The notes under the pieces: generated by a model
Told to the model about the DNA's origin: nothing
The model's input: the letters and a program-made list of their open reading frames with translations, nothing else
Databases searched by the model: none
Assembly: GCA_022652735.1 (NCBI GenBank)
Contig: JALCRP010000002.1
Coordinates: forward strand, 124,001 to 188,000
Origin: Faecalibacterium sp.
Lineage (GTDB): Bacteria > Bacillota > Clostridia > Oscillospirales > Ruminococcaceae
Direction of reading: 5' to 3'
DNA length: 64,000 nt
Position numbers and translations under genes: made by a program
In this document: positions 26,819 to 35,355 of the stretch, piece after piece
Layout: each line of letters begins with the position of its first letter
Numbering within the stretch: position 1 is the first letter of the stretch

Positions 26819-27618
26819 TTTGCCTGCCCCATATCTTTGGTTTTGTCATATGCGGCAATCACCGCATCGGTGACGGCCCCGCGGAAAGCGCGCTGCTCTA
26901 AAAGGCGCACCCCCTGAATCGTCGAGCCGCCCGGGCTGCATACGGCATCTTTCAGCGCGCCGGGATGCTGCCCGCTTTCCAGCACAAGGCTGGCGCTGCC
27001 CGCCAGCATCTGCGCGGCATATTCGATGGCTTTGGCGCGCGGCAGCCCGCAGGCCACGCCGCCATCGGCCAGCGCCTCGATGAACTGATAGGCCCATGCC
27101 GGCCCACAGCCCGAAACGCAGCTTGCCGCGTCAATCAGGCTTTCAGGGATTTCATCCAGCCGGCCCGCGGCCGCGAGAAGCCTACAAAAAGCGGCCGTTT
27201 CTTCGGGCGTGGTGCCCTCGGCACAAAACTGGATCATGCCCGCGCCGATGGAGGCCGGCGTGTTCGGCATCATACGGATTACGGGATAGCGCCCGCCGGA
27301 AAGCGCCTGGATACGCGCCAGCGAAAGCCCGGCTGCCATCGTGACAAGCACGAAGCGATCCTTCCGGGCGGCGAGCTGCGGCATAAGCGCGGAAAGCATC
27401 GCGGGCATGCCCTGCGGCTTTACGGCCAAAAATACCCAGCTGCAGGCCGCGGCCTCGGCGTTTGTGCCGCTTTTGCAGCCAAGCTCTGCGGCAAGCGCCT
27501 GCGCTTTTTCCGGGGTGCGGTTTGCCAAAAGGACGTTTTGCGGCGCAGTGGCTTTGCATACGGCGCGCGCAATGGCCCCGCCCATATTGCCGCAGCCGAT
27601 AAACCCGATCGTTTCCAT
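26815..27618 (-). CDS. proC: Pyrroline-5-carboxylate reductase
   Basis: The 267-residue enzyme performs the final step to proline. It has an N-terminal dinucleotide fold (IGFIGCGNMGGAIARAV), 'RMMPNTPASIGAGM' and the C-terminal helical domain with 'SGCGPAWAYQFIEALADGGV' and 'SPGGSTIQGVRLLEQ'. It is first in the operon, with all three proline genes present. A GGGAGGT site precedes the ATG. Confidence 0.96.
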   Translation of the reverse strand: METIGFIGCGNMGGAIARAVCKATAPQNVLLANRTPEKAQALAAELGCKSGTNAEAAACSWVFLAVKPQGMPAMLSALMPQLAARKDRFVLVTMAAGLSLARIQALSGGRYPVIRMMPNTPASIGAGMIQFCAEGTTPEETAAFCRLLAAAGRLDEIPESLIDAASCVSGCGPAWAYQFIEALADGGVACGLPRAKAIEYAAQMLAGSASLVLESGQHPGALKDAVCSPGGSTIQGVRLLEQRAFRGAVTDAVIAAYDKTKDMGQAK

Positions 27619-27769
27619 AAAGCTACCTCCCTGATTTGCATTTCCGTGTGGAATCTATATCCTTATAATCTAATCGCATCCGGCTGAGAATGCAAGCATT
27701 TTGCGCAAGGCGTACAGCGGATTCTTTTTGTAAAATTCCGGCAAAAGCGATGGAAAAGCCCCTATTGCC

Positions 27770-27778
27770 TGTTATAAT
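27770..27778 (+). promoter_or_regulatory. Extended -10 promoter for the MFS gene
   Basis: TGTTATAAT (a TGn motif plus perfect TATAAT), with a weak -35 TGGAAA at 27751-27756. It lies 54 bases before the start of the transporter gene. Confidence 0.65.
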
Positions 27779-27831
27779 AGAGGGCGTAAGAAATACCGGC
27801 GGTTCACCCGCATGAACGAGGAGGCCCCTGC

Positions 27832-29172
27832 ATGGAAAAGCTGAAACTGGATACCCGGCGCACCATCCTGATCGGTTTTGCATTTTTGTCGATCTGTTCG
27901 TTCTGGCAGATGTACAACAGCGTCATCCCTTTGATTTTAACAAACACCTTTCACCTCAACGAAACATGGTCGGGCGTCATCATGGCGGCGGATAACATCT
28001 TGGCCTTGTTTTTGCTGCCGCTGTTTGGCGGCCTGAGCGACCGCTGCAAGGCGCGCCTTGGCCGCCGCAAGCCTTTTGTTTTGGCGGGCACGATCGCGGC
28101 CGTTGTGCTGATGCTGGCGCTGCCCTTTTTGGATGACAGCTATTTTACGGCCGCCGCAACGTGGAAGCTGGCTGCCTTTATCGGTGTGCTGGGCTGCCTT
28201 TTGGTGGCGATGGGCACCTACCGAAGCCCGGCCGTGGCATTGATGCCGGACGTTACCCCGAAGCCTTTGCGCAGCAAAGCAAACGCCATTATTAACCTGA
28301 TGGGCGCGGTGGGCGGCATCCTGTATTTGATTATCGCGAGCGTACTGTATTCTTCGGCGCGCACCGCCGGCATGGCGCATGTCAGCTATGTGATGCTGTT
28401 CTGCGTGGTGGCGGGCATCATGTTGCTGGCGTTGGCCGTCTTGATGACGACTGTGGATGAGCCGAAGCTTTCGGCCCGCGCGCAGGCGTATGAGGCCGCG
28501 CACCCTGAAGAAAACCTTGTTGTTACCGACGAAAACGGCAAGGAAACGCTTCCGCCGGAAGTGAAAAAAAGCCTCGGCTTTTTGCTGGCGTCGATCGCGC
28601 TGTGGTTTATCGGCTACAACGCCATCGAAACATGGTTTACAACGTATGCGAACCACATGTGGGGCATGGCGCTGGGCGATGCCTCGATCTGCCTGACGAT
28701 CGCCACGGTAGGCGCGATTTTAAGCTACATCCCGGCGGGCGCGCTGGCCAGCCGCTTTGGCCGCAAAAAAACGATTCTCGGCGGCGTGGCGCTGCTGACA
28801 GGATGCTTTTTCGCGGCGTTTATCTATACCTGCTTTTCGCATAGCTTCCACCCGGGGCTGTATCTGCTGTTTGCGCTGGTCGGCGTGGCGTGGGCTTCCA
28901 TCAACGTGAACAGCCTGCCGATGGTTGTAGAAATGTGCAAGGGCAGCGAGGTAGGAAAGTTCACAGGTTATTATTATACTTTTAGTATGGCGGCACAGAC
29001 GGTGACGCCGATCGTGGCCGGCGCCCTTTTAAGCCGTGTCGGCTACACGACGCTGTTTCCGTATGCGGCGGCCTTTGTGGGCTGTGCCTTTGTCACAATG
29101 CTGTTTGTAAAACACGGCGACAATCAGGTAAAGCCGAAAACGGGCCTCGACGCCTATGAAGATCTCAACTAA
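27832..29172 (+). CDS. Major facilitator superfamily transporter, sugar-type
   Basis: The 446-residue protein has about 12 hydrophobic segments and the MFS loop 'GGLSDRCKARLGRRKPFVLA' between segments 2 and 3, with a second 'SRFGRKKTILGG' in the other half. The 'GRRKPF' form and the segment 'SKANAIINLMGAVGGILY' resemble sugar carriers of the GPH/SLC45 kind, so a sugar or glycoside is the likeliest substrate. It is followed after 83 bases by the diesterase gene. Confidence 0.8.
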   Translation: MEKLKLDTRRTILIGFAFLSICSFWQMYNSVIPLILTNTFHLNETWSGVIMAADNILALFLLPLFGGLSDRCKARLGRRKPFVLAGTIAAVVLMLALPFLDDSYFTAAATWKLAAFIGVLGCLLVAMGTYRSPAVALMPDVTPKPLRSKANAIINLMGAVGGILYLIIASVLYSSARTAGMAHVSYVMLFCVVAGIMLLALAVLMTTVDEPKLSARAQAYEAAHPEENLVVTDENGKETLPPEVKKSLGFLLASIALWFIGYNAIETWFTTYANHMWGMALGDASICLTIATVGAILSYIPAGALASRFGRKKTILGGVALLTGCFFAAFIYTCFSHSFHPGLYLLFALVGVAWASINVNSLPMVVEMCKGSEVGKFTGYYYTFSMAAQTVTPIVAGALLSRVGYTTLFPYAAAFVGCAFVTMLFVKHGDNQVKPKTGLDAYEDLN

Positions 29173-29255
29173 ACTTATACGGCGGGCAGGCGAAGGCGGC
29201 GTTTTGCCGCGGGCGCCGCATCGTACAAAATCAAAAGCAAGGAAGGCATTTTATC

Positions 29256-30080
29256 GTGCAGGCAGTTTGGATTATTTTGCTTATTTTGGCCGTGCTATGT
29301 GCGGCCTATCTCTGGATTGTGAAAGGCCATACCGGTAACCCGAAGCGCGCCCTGCTGGATGGCCATCGCTATGCGCACCGCGGCTATCACGCCGAGCCGG
29401 ACGCGCCCGAAAACAGCCGAGAGGCGTTTCGCCGCGCGGTGGCGCGCGGCTTTGGCGCTGAGCTGGACGTACATTTATTAAAGGATGGCACGCTCGCTGT
29501 AATGCATGACAGCGAATTGCAGCGCATGACGGGCAGGCCCGGCGTCGTGGAGGATTTGACGGCGGCCGATCTCGCAAATTATACGCTGGGCAAAAGCCGC
29601 GAGACGATCCCCACTTTCGCCGATGTGCTGGATATTTTCGGCGGCAAAACGCCGCTGATTATCGAGGTGAAAACCTACCGCAAAAACGCGGCGGCCTTAT
29701 GCAAAGCCACATGCGCGATGCTTGACAGCTATCCGGGCCTTTACTGCATCGAAAGCTTTGATCCGCGCGCGGTGCAGTGGCTGCGCAAAAACCGCCCCGA
29801 CATTGTGCGCGGCCAGCTTTCTAACAACTTTATGAAAAACCGCTGCGGCTTGAGCCGCCCGTTGGCTTTCATGGCTACGTATCTGTTGGCAAATCTGTTT
29901 ACTCGGCCGGATTTTATTGCTTATAAGTTTGAGGACCGAAAAAATTTTTCCAACCGCATTTGCTTAAAGCTTTGGCATACGGCCGGCGCAAGCTGGACGC
30001 TGCGCACCAAAGCCGATCTTGCCGCCGCCGAGGCAGAGGGGCTTTGGCCGATTTTTGAAAATTTTGATCCAGAAAACTGA
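29256..30080 (+). CDS. Membrane-anchored glycerophosphodiester phosphodiesterase
   Basis: The 274-residue protein has one N-terminal membrane segment (residues 3-21), then a GDPD barrel: 'YAHRGYHAEPDAPENSREAF', 'FGAELDVHLLKDGTLAVMHD', 'PLIIEVK' and 'GLYCIESFDPRAVQWLRKNR' with the catalytic His pair and metal-binding Glu/Asp. It would release alcohols and glycerol phosphate from lipid head groups at the cell surface. The start is GTG. A terminator follows. Confidence 0.88.
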   Translation: MQAVWIILLILAVLCAAYLWIVKGHTGNPKRALLDGHRYAHRGYHAEPDAPENSREAFRRAVARGFGAELDVHLLKDGTLAVMHDSELQRMTGRPGVVEDLTAADLANYTLGKSRETIPTFADVLDIFGGKTPLIIEVKTYRKNAAALCKATCAMLDSYPGLYCIESFDPRAVQWLRKNRPDIVRGQLSNNFMKNRCGLSRPLAFMATYLLANLFTRPDFIAYKFEDRKNFSNRICLKLWHTAGASWTLRTKADLAAAEAEGLWPIFENFDPEN

Positions 30081-30086
30081 TCTCTG

Positions 30087-30117
30087 AGAAGCCGACGCTT
30101 TTGTCGGCTTCTTTTTT
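30087..30117 (+). terminator. Terminator after the diesterase gene
   Basis: agaagccgac-gctttt-gtcggcttct followed by six T residues. Confidence 0.92.
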
Positions 30118-30191
30118 ACAAAAAATACTTGACTTTCCCCCTGATGGAAGGACTATGCTGGACGCGGAATCAGAAAGAGGAGGCAATCGAA

Positions 30192-30908
30192 ATGCTGAAA
30201 ATTGAACATTTTACCAAAGCCTATGGCGGCAAAAAGGCCGTCGACGATCTTTCACTGCACATTCTGCCGGGGCAGATCTATGGCTTTATCGGCCACAACG
30301 GCGCGGGCAAAACCACAACGCTGAAAGCCTGCTGCGGCATTTTGCAGCCGGACAGCGGCACCATCACGGTAAACGGCATCTCCGTACAGGAAAACCCGCT
30401 TGCCGCAAAACAGTGCCTTGCGTATATCCCGGATAACCCCGATCTGTACGAATTTCTGTCCGGCATCCAGTATCTCAACTTTATCGCGGATATTTTCGGC
30501 GTCGAGCCGGAGCAGCGCGCCGCGCGCATCCGCCGCTATGCCGAGGCCTTTGCGCTGACGGACGACCTTGCCCAGCCGATCTCGGCGTATTCGCACGGCA
30601 TGAAGCAGAAGCTGGCGATCATCTCGGCGTGGCTGCATGCCCCGAAGCTGATTTTGATGGATGAGCCGTTTGTCGGGCTTGACCCGATCGCCGCGCACAC
30701 GCTGAAAGAGCTGATGCGCGAACACTGCGATAAGGGCGGCGCGATCTTCTTTTCCACGCATGTGCTGGAGGTGGCCGAAAAGCTGTGCGATCAGGTGGCC
30801 ATCATCAAACAGGGGCGGCTGGTGGCCGCGGGCGGTATGCAGGAAATTAAAGGCAATGCCTCGCTGGAAAGCGTGTTTTTGGAGCTGGAGGAGGAGAAAC
30901 CATGCTGA
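30192..30908 (+). CDS. ABC transporter ATP-binding protein
   Basis: The 238-residue ATPase has Walker A 'GHNGAGKTTTLKA' near residue 35, the signature 'YSHGMKQKLAI' near 137 (a variant of LSGGQ), Walker B 'LILMDEPFVGLDP' and the switch His in 'FFSTHVLEVAEKL'. The form is that of ABC-2 exporter ATPases. A possible -35 TTGACT at 30129-30134 is followed by weak -10 options. It overlaps the permease start by seven bases. Confidence 0.92.
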   Translation: MLKIEHFTKAYGGKKAVDDLSLHILPGQIYGFIGHNGAGKTTTLKACCGILQPDSGTITVNGISVQENPLAAKQCLAYIPDNPDLYEFLSGIQYLNFIADIFGVEPEQRAARIRRYAEAFALTDDLAQPISAYSHGMKQKLAIISAWLHAPKLILMDEPFVGLDPIAAHTLKELMREHCDKGGAIFFSTHVLEVAEKLCDQVAIIKQGRLVAAGGMQEIKGNASLESVFLELEEEKPC

Positions 30909-32500
30909 AAGCGTTGATTGCTACGCGGATGCATGCGCTGGGCGCCGCGCTAACGCCGCAAAGCAGCCGCAGGCGCCGCAATCTGGCGGTGACGATCTTG
31001 CTTTTGCTGCTGATCGTTTACTCGTCCGTCACCGTTGTGTTTTTGTTTTACATTACTGATCAGGCGCTTTGCGCGCCGCTGTATGCGCAGGGCCTTGGCT
31101 GGCTGTACTGGGCGATTTCGGCGCTGGCGGCCGGTGCGATCAACTGCATCATGACGATGTTTTTGGCCGAGCACCAGCTGTTTTTGGCGCGGGATAACGA
31201 GCTTCTTTTGGCGCTGCCGATCCCGCCCAAGGATATTTTGTTCAGCCGGATGTGCCCGCTTATAGCGACGAACTATGCGGTTTCTTTGCTGACGCTGGCC
31301 CCGGCGGCTTTGGTATACGGGCAGCAGAGCGGCTTTTCGGGCGCACAGGCGCTGGGGCTTTTGCTTGCGGCGGTAACGCTGCCGCTTTTCTGCCTTGCGC
31401 TGTCGTGCCTTGCGGGGTGGGGCCTCGCCATGTTGGAAAGCCGCACAAAGCAAAAGAATAAATCCCTTATAGTGGTTCTGGTATCCGTGGCTTTTCTGGG
31501 CATCTATTTTGCAATCGTCAGCACGGCGAACCGTCTGCTTTCGTATCTGCTTGTGGCGGGCGCGCAGGCCGCGGCCGGCGTAAAAATGTGGTGCGCGCCG
31601 CTGTACTGGTTTGGCCTTGCGGGCGAGGGAAACCTTGCCGCGGCGCTGGGCATTGCGGCGCTGAACCTTGCGGTATTTGGGCTGGTATATTTCTGCTTGG
31701 CGAAAAACTTTATTCGCATCGCAACGATGCACCGCGGCGCCGCGAAGGTGCAGTATCACGAACAGGCGGCGGCGCGTATCCCGGCGGGCAAAGCGTTGTG
31801 GAAAAATCAGCTGCGGCATTTCGGCGCGGCGCCGGGCTGGATTTTGAACGGCGCGCTCGGCTCGCTGTTTGCCGTAGCGGCCGGCGTGATGCTTCTGGTG
31901 CGGCGAGATTTCTTGATGGAAGTGTTTCGCCAGATGCCGGCAAGCTTGCCGCTGTCGCTGCTGCTGGCGGCTGTGCTCGGCTTCTGCTTTGCCATAACGC
32001 TGATCTCCGCTGCGGCGATTTCTCTTGAGGCGAAAACGCTGTGGATTTTGCAATCCTGCCCCGTTACGGGCGGGCAGGTGTTGTACGGCATGGCAGCGCT
32101 TCAGCTGACGATCACGCTGCCGGCGGCCGTGTTGGCGCCGATCTTGGGCGGCATCGGCCTTGGCCTAGGCGCAGGGCAAACGGTGGCCCTATTGCTGTGC
32201 GTGGCGGCGTATGCCGTGCTGACGGCGCTTTTGGGCGTATGGTGCAATGTCAAACTTCCGAAATTTGATTGGATGAGCGAAACACAGGCTGTGAAATCCA
32301 GCATGAGCACGATTGTTTCCATGTTGCTGGACATGGGCATTCTGCTTTTGTGCGGCGGCGCGTATGCGCTGCTGGCGCTATTGGGCAACGTGCCGGATGT
32401 GGCATTTTTGCTGGGATGTGCGGCCGCGTTCGTGCTGGTAGGCGCGGCGCTTTGGCATTGGGCGGCGCATAAGGGCGCACAGGAATTTGCAAGGCTGTAA
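30902..32500 (+). CDS. ABC exporter membrane subunit
   Basis: The 532-residue protein is strongly hydrophobic with about 12 predicted membrane segments and no ATPase domain. 'LFLARDNELLLALPIPPKDI' after the third segment is typical of ABC-2-like exporters. With the upstream ATPase it forms a two-gene exporter of unknown cargo, with no regulator beside it. The start lies inside the end of the ATPase gene. Confidence 0.82.
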   Translation: MLKALIATRMHALGAALTPQSSRRRRNLAVTILLLLLIVYSSVTVVFLFYITDQALCAPLYAQGLGWLYWAISALAAGAINCIMTMFLAEHQLFLARDNELLLALPIPPKDILFSRMCPLIATNYAVSLLTLAPAALVYGQQSGFSGAQALGLLLAAVTLPLFCLALSCLAGWGLAMLESRTKQKNKSLIVVLVSVAFLGIYFAIVSTANRLLSYLLVAGAQAAAGVKMWCAPLYWFGLAGEGNLAAALGIAALNLAVFGLVYFCLAKNFIRIATMHRGAAKVQYHEQAAARIPAGKALWKNQLRHFGAAPGWILNGALGSLFAVAAGVMLLVRRDFLMEVFRQMPASLPLSLLLAAVLGFCFAITLISAAAISLEAKTLWILQSCPVTGGQVLYGMAALQLTITLPAAVLAPILGGIGLGLGAGQTVALLLCVAAYAVLTALLGVWCNVKLPKFDWMSETQAVKSSMSTIVSMLLDMGILLLCGGAYALLALLGNVPDVAFLLGCAAAFVLVGAALWHWAAHKGAQEFARL

Positions 32501-32511
32501 GCAATATAAAA

Positions 32512-32567
32512 ACAAAAACGCTCTAAAAAGGCTTTTACAGGCCGATTCAGGGCGTTTTCGTTTTTTT
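32512..32567. terminator. Terminator between convergent permease and alcohol dehydrogenase genes
   Basis: aaaaacgctct pairs with agggcgttttcg around an inner ggc...gcc hairpin; A-runs and T-runs flank both sides, so it can act in both directions. Confidence 0.75.
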
Positions 32568-32578
32568 GGCAAGCAAAT

Positions 32579-33784
32579 TTATGCGTCTTTCAAAACCCGA
32601 CGATACACGGCCTCAAGCTGGGAAGCATCCCATAAAACGGGCACCGGATAAAGCGGGTTTGCCTCGTGCGCGGCGGTGCGGGCAAGCGCAGGGATGTCGG
32701 CGGGTTTCAGCACATCGAACGCGGCAGGGATGTTCCAATCTGCGTTCAGGCGGCGGACGGCGGCGATGAAAGCCGCGGCAGCCGCTTCGTCCGAAACATC
32801 CTCTTCGCAAAGGCCGGCGGCCCGCGCCAGCGCGGCTAAACTGCCCCATACGGCGCTGCCGTAGGCTTCAAGCACGGTGGGCAGCAAAATCGCGTTCGCC
32901 ATGCCGTGGGCGACGCCGTATTTTCCGCCGAGCGAATGTGCGATGGCATGGACATAGCCCACATAGCTTTTGGTAAAGGCCGTGCCGGCCAGATACGAGG
33001 CGCGCAGCATGTTTGCGCGCGCCAAGCGGTTTTGTCCATCCGCGCAGGCGAAGGGCAGGTTTTCAAAAATAAGCCGCACGGCTTCGGTGGCGGCAGCGCG
33101 CGTCTCGGGGGTTGTGCTGCGGCCAATATAAGCCTCGACGGCATGCGTCAAGGCGTCCATGCCCGTAGTAGCCGTTAAAAGCGGCGGCAGCCCAAAAGTA
33201 ACTTCCGGCGCCAGCACCGCATAAGGCGGGATCAGCACAAAATCGTTGATTGCATATTTATGGTGCGTTTTTGCATCGGTGATGACGGCTGCAACCGTCG
33301 TCTCGCTGCCGGTGCCGGCCGTAGTGGGCACGGCAATCAGCGGCACAAGCGGCTTGCGGATATGTAAAAGGCCGCCCATTTTTGCCACGGGCACATCCGG
33401 CCGGGCGATGCGCGCGCCAACAACCTTGGCGCAATCCATCGGCGAGCCGCCCCCAAATGCAATCAGCGCTTGGCTTTTGCTGGCAAGATACAGCGCCCGG
33501 GCGGCCTCAACATCGGCATCCGTCGGGTTGGAAACCGTTTTGTTGTAGACGGCACATCCGATGCCGGCCCCGGCCAACGCGGCCTCCAACGGCGCCGTCA
33601 GGCCCGAGGCGTAAATGTGCGGCCCGGTAACAAGCAAAACCTTTTGAATCCCGGCTTTTTCCAAAACCTTTGGCACGGCGGCGATGCCGTCGATCAGCGT
33701 CGGCTCCCGATAGGGCAAAAACGGCAGCGCAAGGCGCATGCAGCCCTGATAGAAACGGCAGTATGCTTTTTGGATAAGATTCAT
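32579..33784 (-). CDS. Iron-containing alcohol dehydrogenase
   Basis: The 401-residue protein belongs to the Fe-ADH family of NAD(P)-dependent alcohol/aldehyde oxidoreductases. It shows the cofactor loop 'IAFGGGSPMDCAKVVGARIA', 'AVPTTAGTGSETTVAAVI' and the metal ligands in 'GMDALTHAVEAYIGR' and 'HAIAHSLGGKYGVAHGMANA'. The start 33784 is ATG; a GTG at 33793 is also in frame. The substrate (ethanol, butanol or a diol) cannot be told from sequence. Confidence 0.9.
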   Translation of the reverse strand: MNLIQKAYCRFYQGCMRLALPFLPYREPTLIDGIAAVPKVLEKAGIQKVLLVTGPHIYASGLTAPLEAALAGAGIGCAVYNKTVSNPTDADVEAARALYLASKSQALIAFGGGSPMDCAKVVGARIARPDVPVAKMGGLLHIRKPLVPLIAVPTTAGTGSETTVAAVITDAKTHHKYAINDFVLIPPYAVLAPEVTFGLPPLLTATTGMDALTHAVEAYIGRSTTPETRAAATEAVRLIFENLPFACADGQNRLARANMLRASYLAGTAFTKSYVGYVHAIAHSLGGKYGVAHGMANAILLPTVLEAYGSAVWGSLAALARAAGLCEEDVSDEAAAAAFIAAVRRLNADWNIPAAFDVLKPADIPALARTAAHEANPLYPVPVLWDASQLEAVYRRVLKDA

Positions 33785-33849
33785 AGGAAACACCGCCCTT
33801 ATCTGTTCTTGTGCAAAACAGCATAAAACGAAAATGGCGCTGTGTCAAG

Positions 33850-33882
33850 CAAAAAGCCGCGGCAATTTCTGTCGCGGCTTTG
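33850..33882 (-). terminator. Terminator after the ferredoxin gene
   Basis: Minus-strand stem aaagccgcg / cgcggcttt followed by TTTTTGC, directly after the ferredoxin stop. Confidence 0.8.
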
Positions 33883-33885
33883 CCT

Positions 33886-34071
33886 TTAGCTCAGGGAAAT
33901 CGCGTTGACGGGGCAGCTCTGCTCTGCCTCGGCGGCTTTCGCGGCATTTTCCGCCGGGATTTCGCCGGGGATCGCCTGTGCCAGATTGCCGTCCATCGAA
34001 AAAACTTCGGGGCAGATGCCGGCGCACTGGGTACAGCCGATACACGTATTGGGATCTACTTGTGCTTTCAT
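33886..34071 (-). CDS. Ferredoxin with one [4Fe-4S] cluster
   Basis: The 61-residue protein has the cluster ligands CIGCTQCAGIC in the first third, and the final Cys in 'SCPVNAISL' near the C terminus. The linker is acidic and Ala-rich. It resembles the small single-cluster ferredoxins of Thermotoga and clostridia. It is a separate transcription unit flanked by terminators on both sides. A GGAGG site precedes the ATG. Confidence 0.92.
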   Translation of the reverse strand: MKAQVDPNTCIGCTQCAGICPEVFSMDGNLAQAIPGEIPAENAAKAAEAEQSCPVNAISLS

Positions 34072-34138
34072 ATTTTGCGGCCTCCTTTTTACGGTTGTAT
34101 CCGCAGTGTGGGCGCGCAGGGGGGCATTTATGCAAAAC

Positions 34139-34179
34139 AAAAAAGCCCGTGCTTTCCTTTTTACAAAAAAGCACGGGCA
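34139..34179 (-). terminator. Terminator after the patatin gene
   Basis: Minus-strand stem gcccgtgctttt / aaagcacgggc followed by six T residues, 40 bases after the patatin stop. Confidence 0.85.
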
Positions 34180-34219
34180 AACATGCGGATCAAAGAAAGG
34201 GCAAACAGGTTTGGGCGCG

Positions 34220-35083
34220 TTACGCCTCCACGGCCGCGGTTTTTCCGGCCAAGAATGCTTCTACACGCGCCGCATCGGCCACGCCCTTTTCATAAAGGCG
34301 CTCGATGGAAGCCGCATCTTTGGAAAGCGTTTCTACGCCGCAGCAATCGTCCGGCGCAACCACAAAAATGCGCCCCTGCGCGGCATAATACTCCACCACG
34401 CCCATTGCCTGATTGTAAAGGGTGCTGCGCTTTTTCAAAAGCTGCCCGACGGCCGGATATTTCAGCCCAAGGGCTTTGCCGGCCTTTTCGTCTACGCTGC
34501 CGGGGGCCATGCGCCAGCTTTCGGGGCGTGTCAAAATCACGACGAGGCGATCACATCCATCGGCAAACGCGCGCCGGAAGGGGATAGGGTCGGATACGCC
34601 GCCGTCAAAATAAGCGCGGCCTTTCCATTCGGCCGGGCGGCAAACAACGGGCAGGCAGGAGGTGGCCTTTAAAATGCCATAGTTGTTTTCTTCAATGTCC
34701 GTCTTATCAAAATAGGTGGGCTTACCGGTTTCGGCATCGGTGGCGACGATTTTCAGCCGGGCGGGGCTGGCCAGCATGGCGGCATAATCCAGCGGGTTTT
34801 CGCCGCCCGCGTTGGAGAGGGTGCCGTATATGTAATCGAGGTCAAGCAGAGAGCGCGAATTGCGTAGCGCCGCAAGGCCCAGATACTCCGACCGCTGAGA
34901 ATAATCGCGGTAAAACGGCAGATTCCGCCCGCGCTGGCCGGCCACATAGCTGCACATATTTGCCGCCCCGGCAGATACGCCGATACAATAATCGAACAAA
35001 ATCCCCTGCGCCATACAGCCGTCCAGCACACCCGCGCCGTATGCGGCACGCAGGCCGCCGCCCACATCCAAGATGCCCGTCAA
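34220..35083 (-). CDS. Patatin-like phospholipase
   Basis: The 287-residue protein has the oxyanion loop 'GGGLRAAYGAGVLDG' at the start, the nucleophile motif GVSAG and the catalytic Asp in 'YFDGGVSDPIPF', i.e. the Ser-Asp dyad of bacterial patatins (YjjU/RssA type). The likely start is TTG at 35083, with AGGAGG eight bases upstream; the open frame extends further but without family similarity. It would cleave acyl ester bonds in lipids. No signal peptide is seen. Confidence 0.88.
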   Translation of the reverse strand: MTGILDVGGGLRAAYGAGVLDGCMAQGILFDYCIGVSAGAANMCSYVAGQRGRNLPFYRDYSQRSEYLGLAALRNSRSLLDLDYIYGTLSNAGGENPLDYAAMLASPARLKIVATDAETGKPTYFDKTDIEENNYGILKATSCLPVVCRPAEWKGRAYFDGGVSDPIPFRRAFADGCDRLVVILTRPESWRMAPGSVDEKAGKALGLKYPAVGQLLKKRSTLYNQAMGVVEYYAAQGRIFVVAPDDCCGVETLSKDAASIERLYEKGVADAARVEAFLAGKTAAVEA

Positions 35084-35236
35084 AACAGATTCCTCCTGCT
35101 TTTGCGTTTGATTTTTATTTATCTTACGCGAAAAAATCGGCCGGCGAAACAGACGAATAAAACCGGATGGCCAAATTTGGGCATACGCCCCATTTTGCGC
35201 AAAAAAAGAGAAGAGTTGGTTTTGGTACTTTCGCTG

Positions 35237-35245
35237 TGCTATGAT
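35237..35245 (+). promoter_or_regulatory. Extended -10 promoter for sbcDC
   Basis: TGCTATGAT with a TTGGTT -35 about 18 bases upstream, roughly 110 bases before the sbcD start. Confidence 0.55.
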
Positions 35246-35355
35246 AGAGCAAAGCGGGAAAAATGCCCGCAGAAAACGTGCCTGAAAAGCTGCCCGGCGG
35301 CGCGCAAAAAACTGCGCGCCTGAAAAACGCCTCACCGCGAAAGGAGATCTCGGCT

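Noticed and set aside
27619-27831. T-box or proline-responsive riboswitch before proC
   Set aside because: The T-box sequence (GGGTGGNACC type) and a terminator in the right place are missing.
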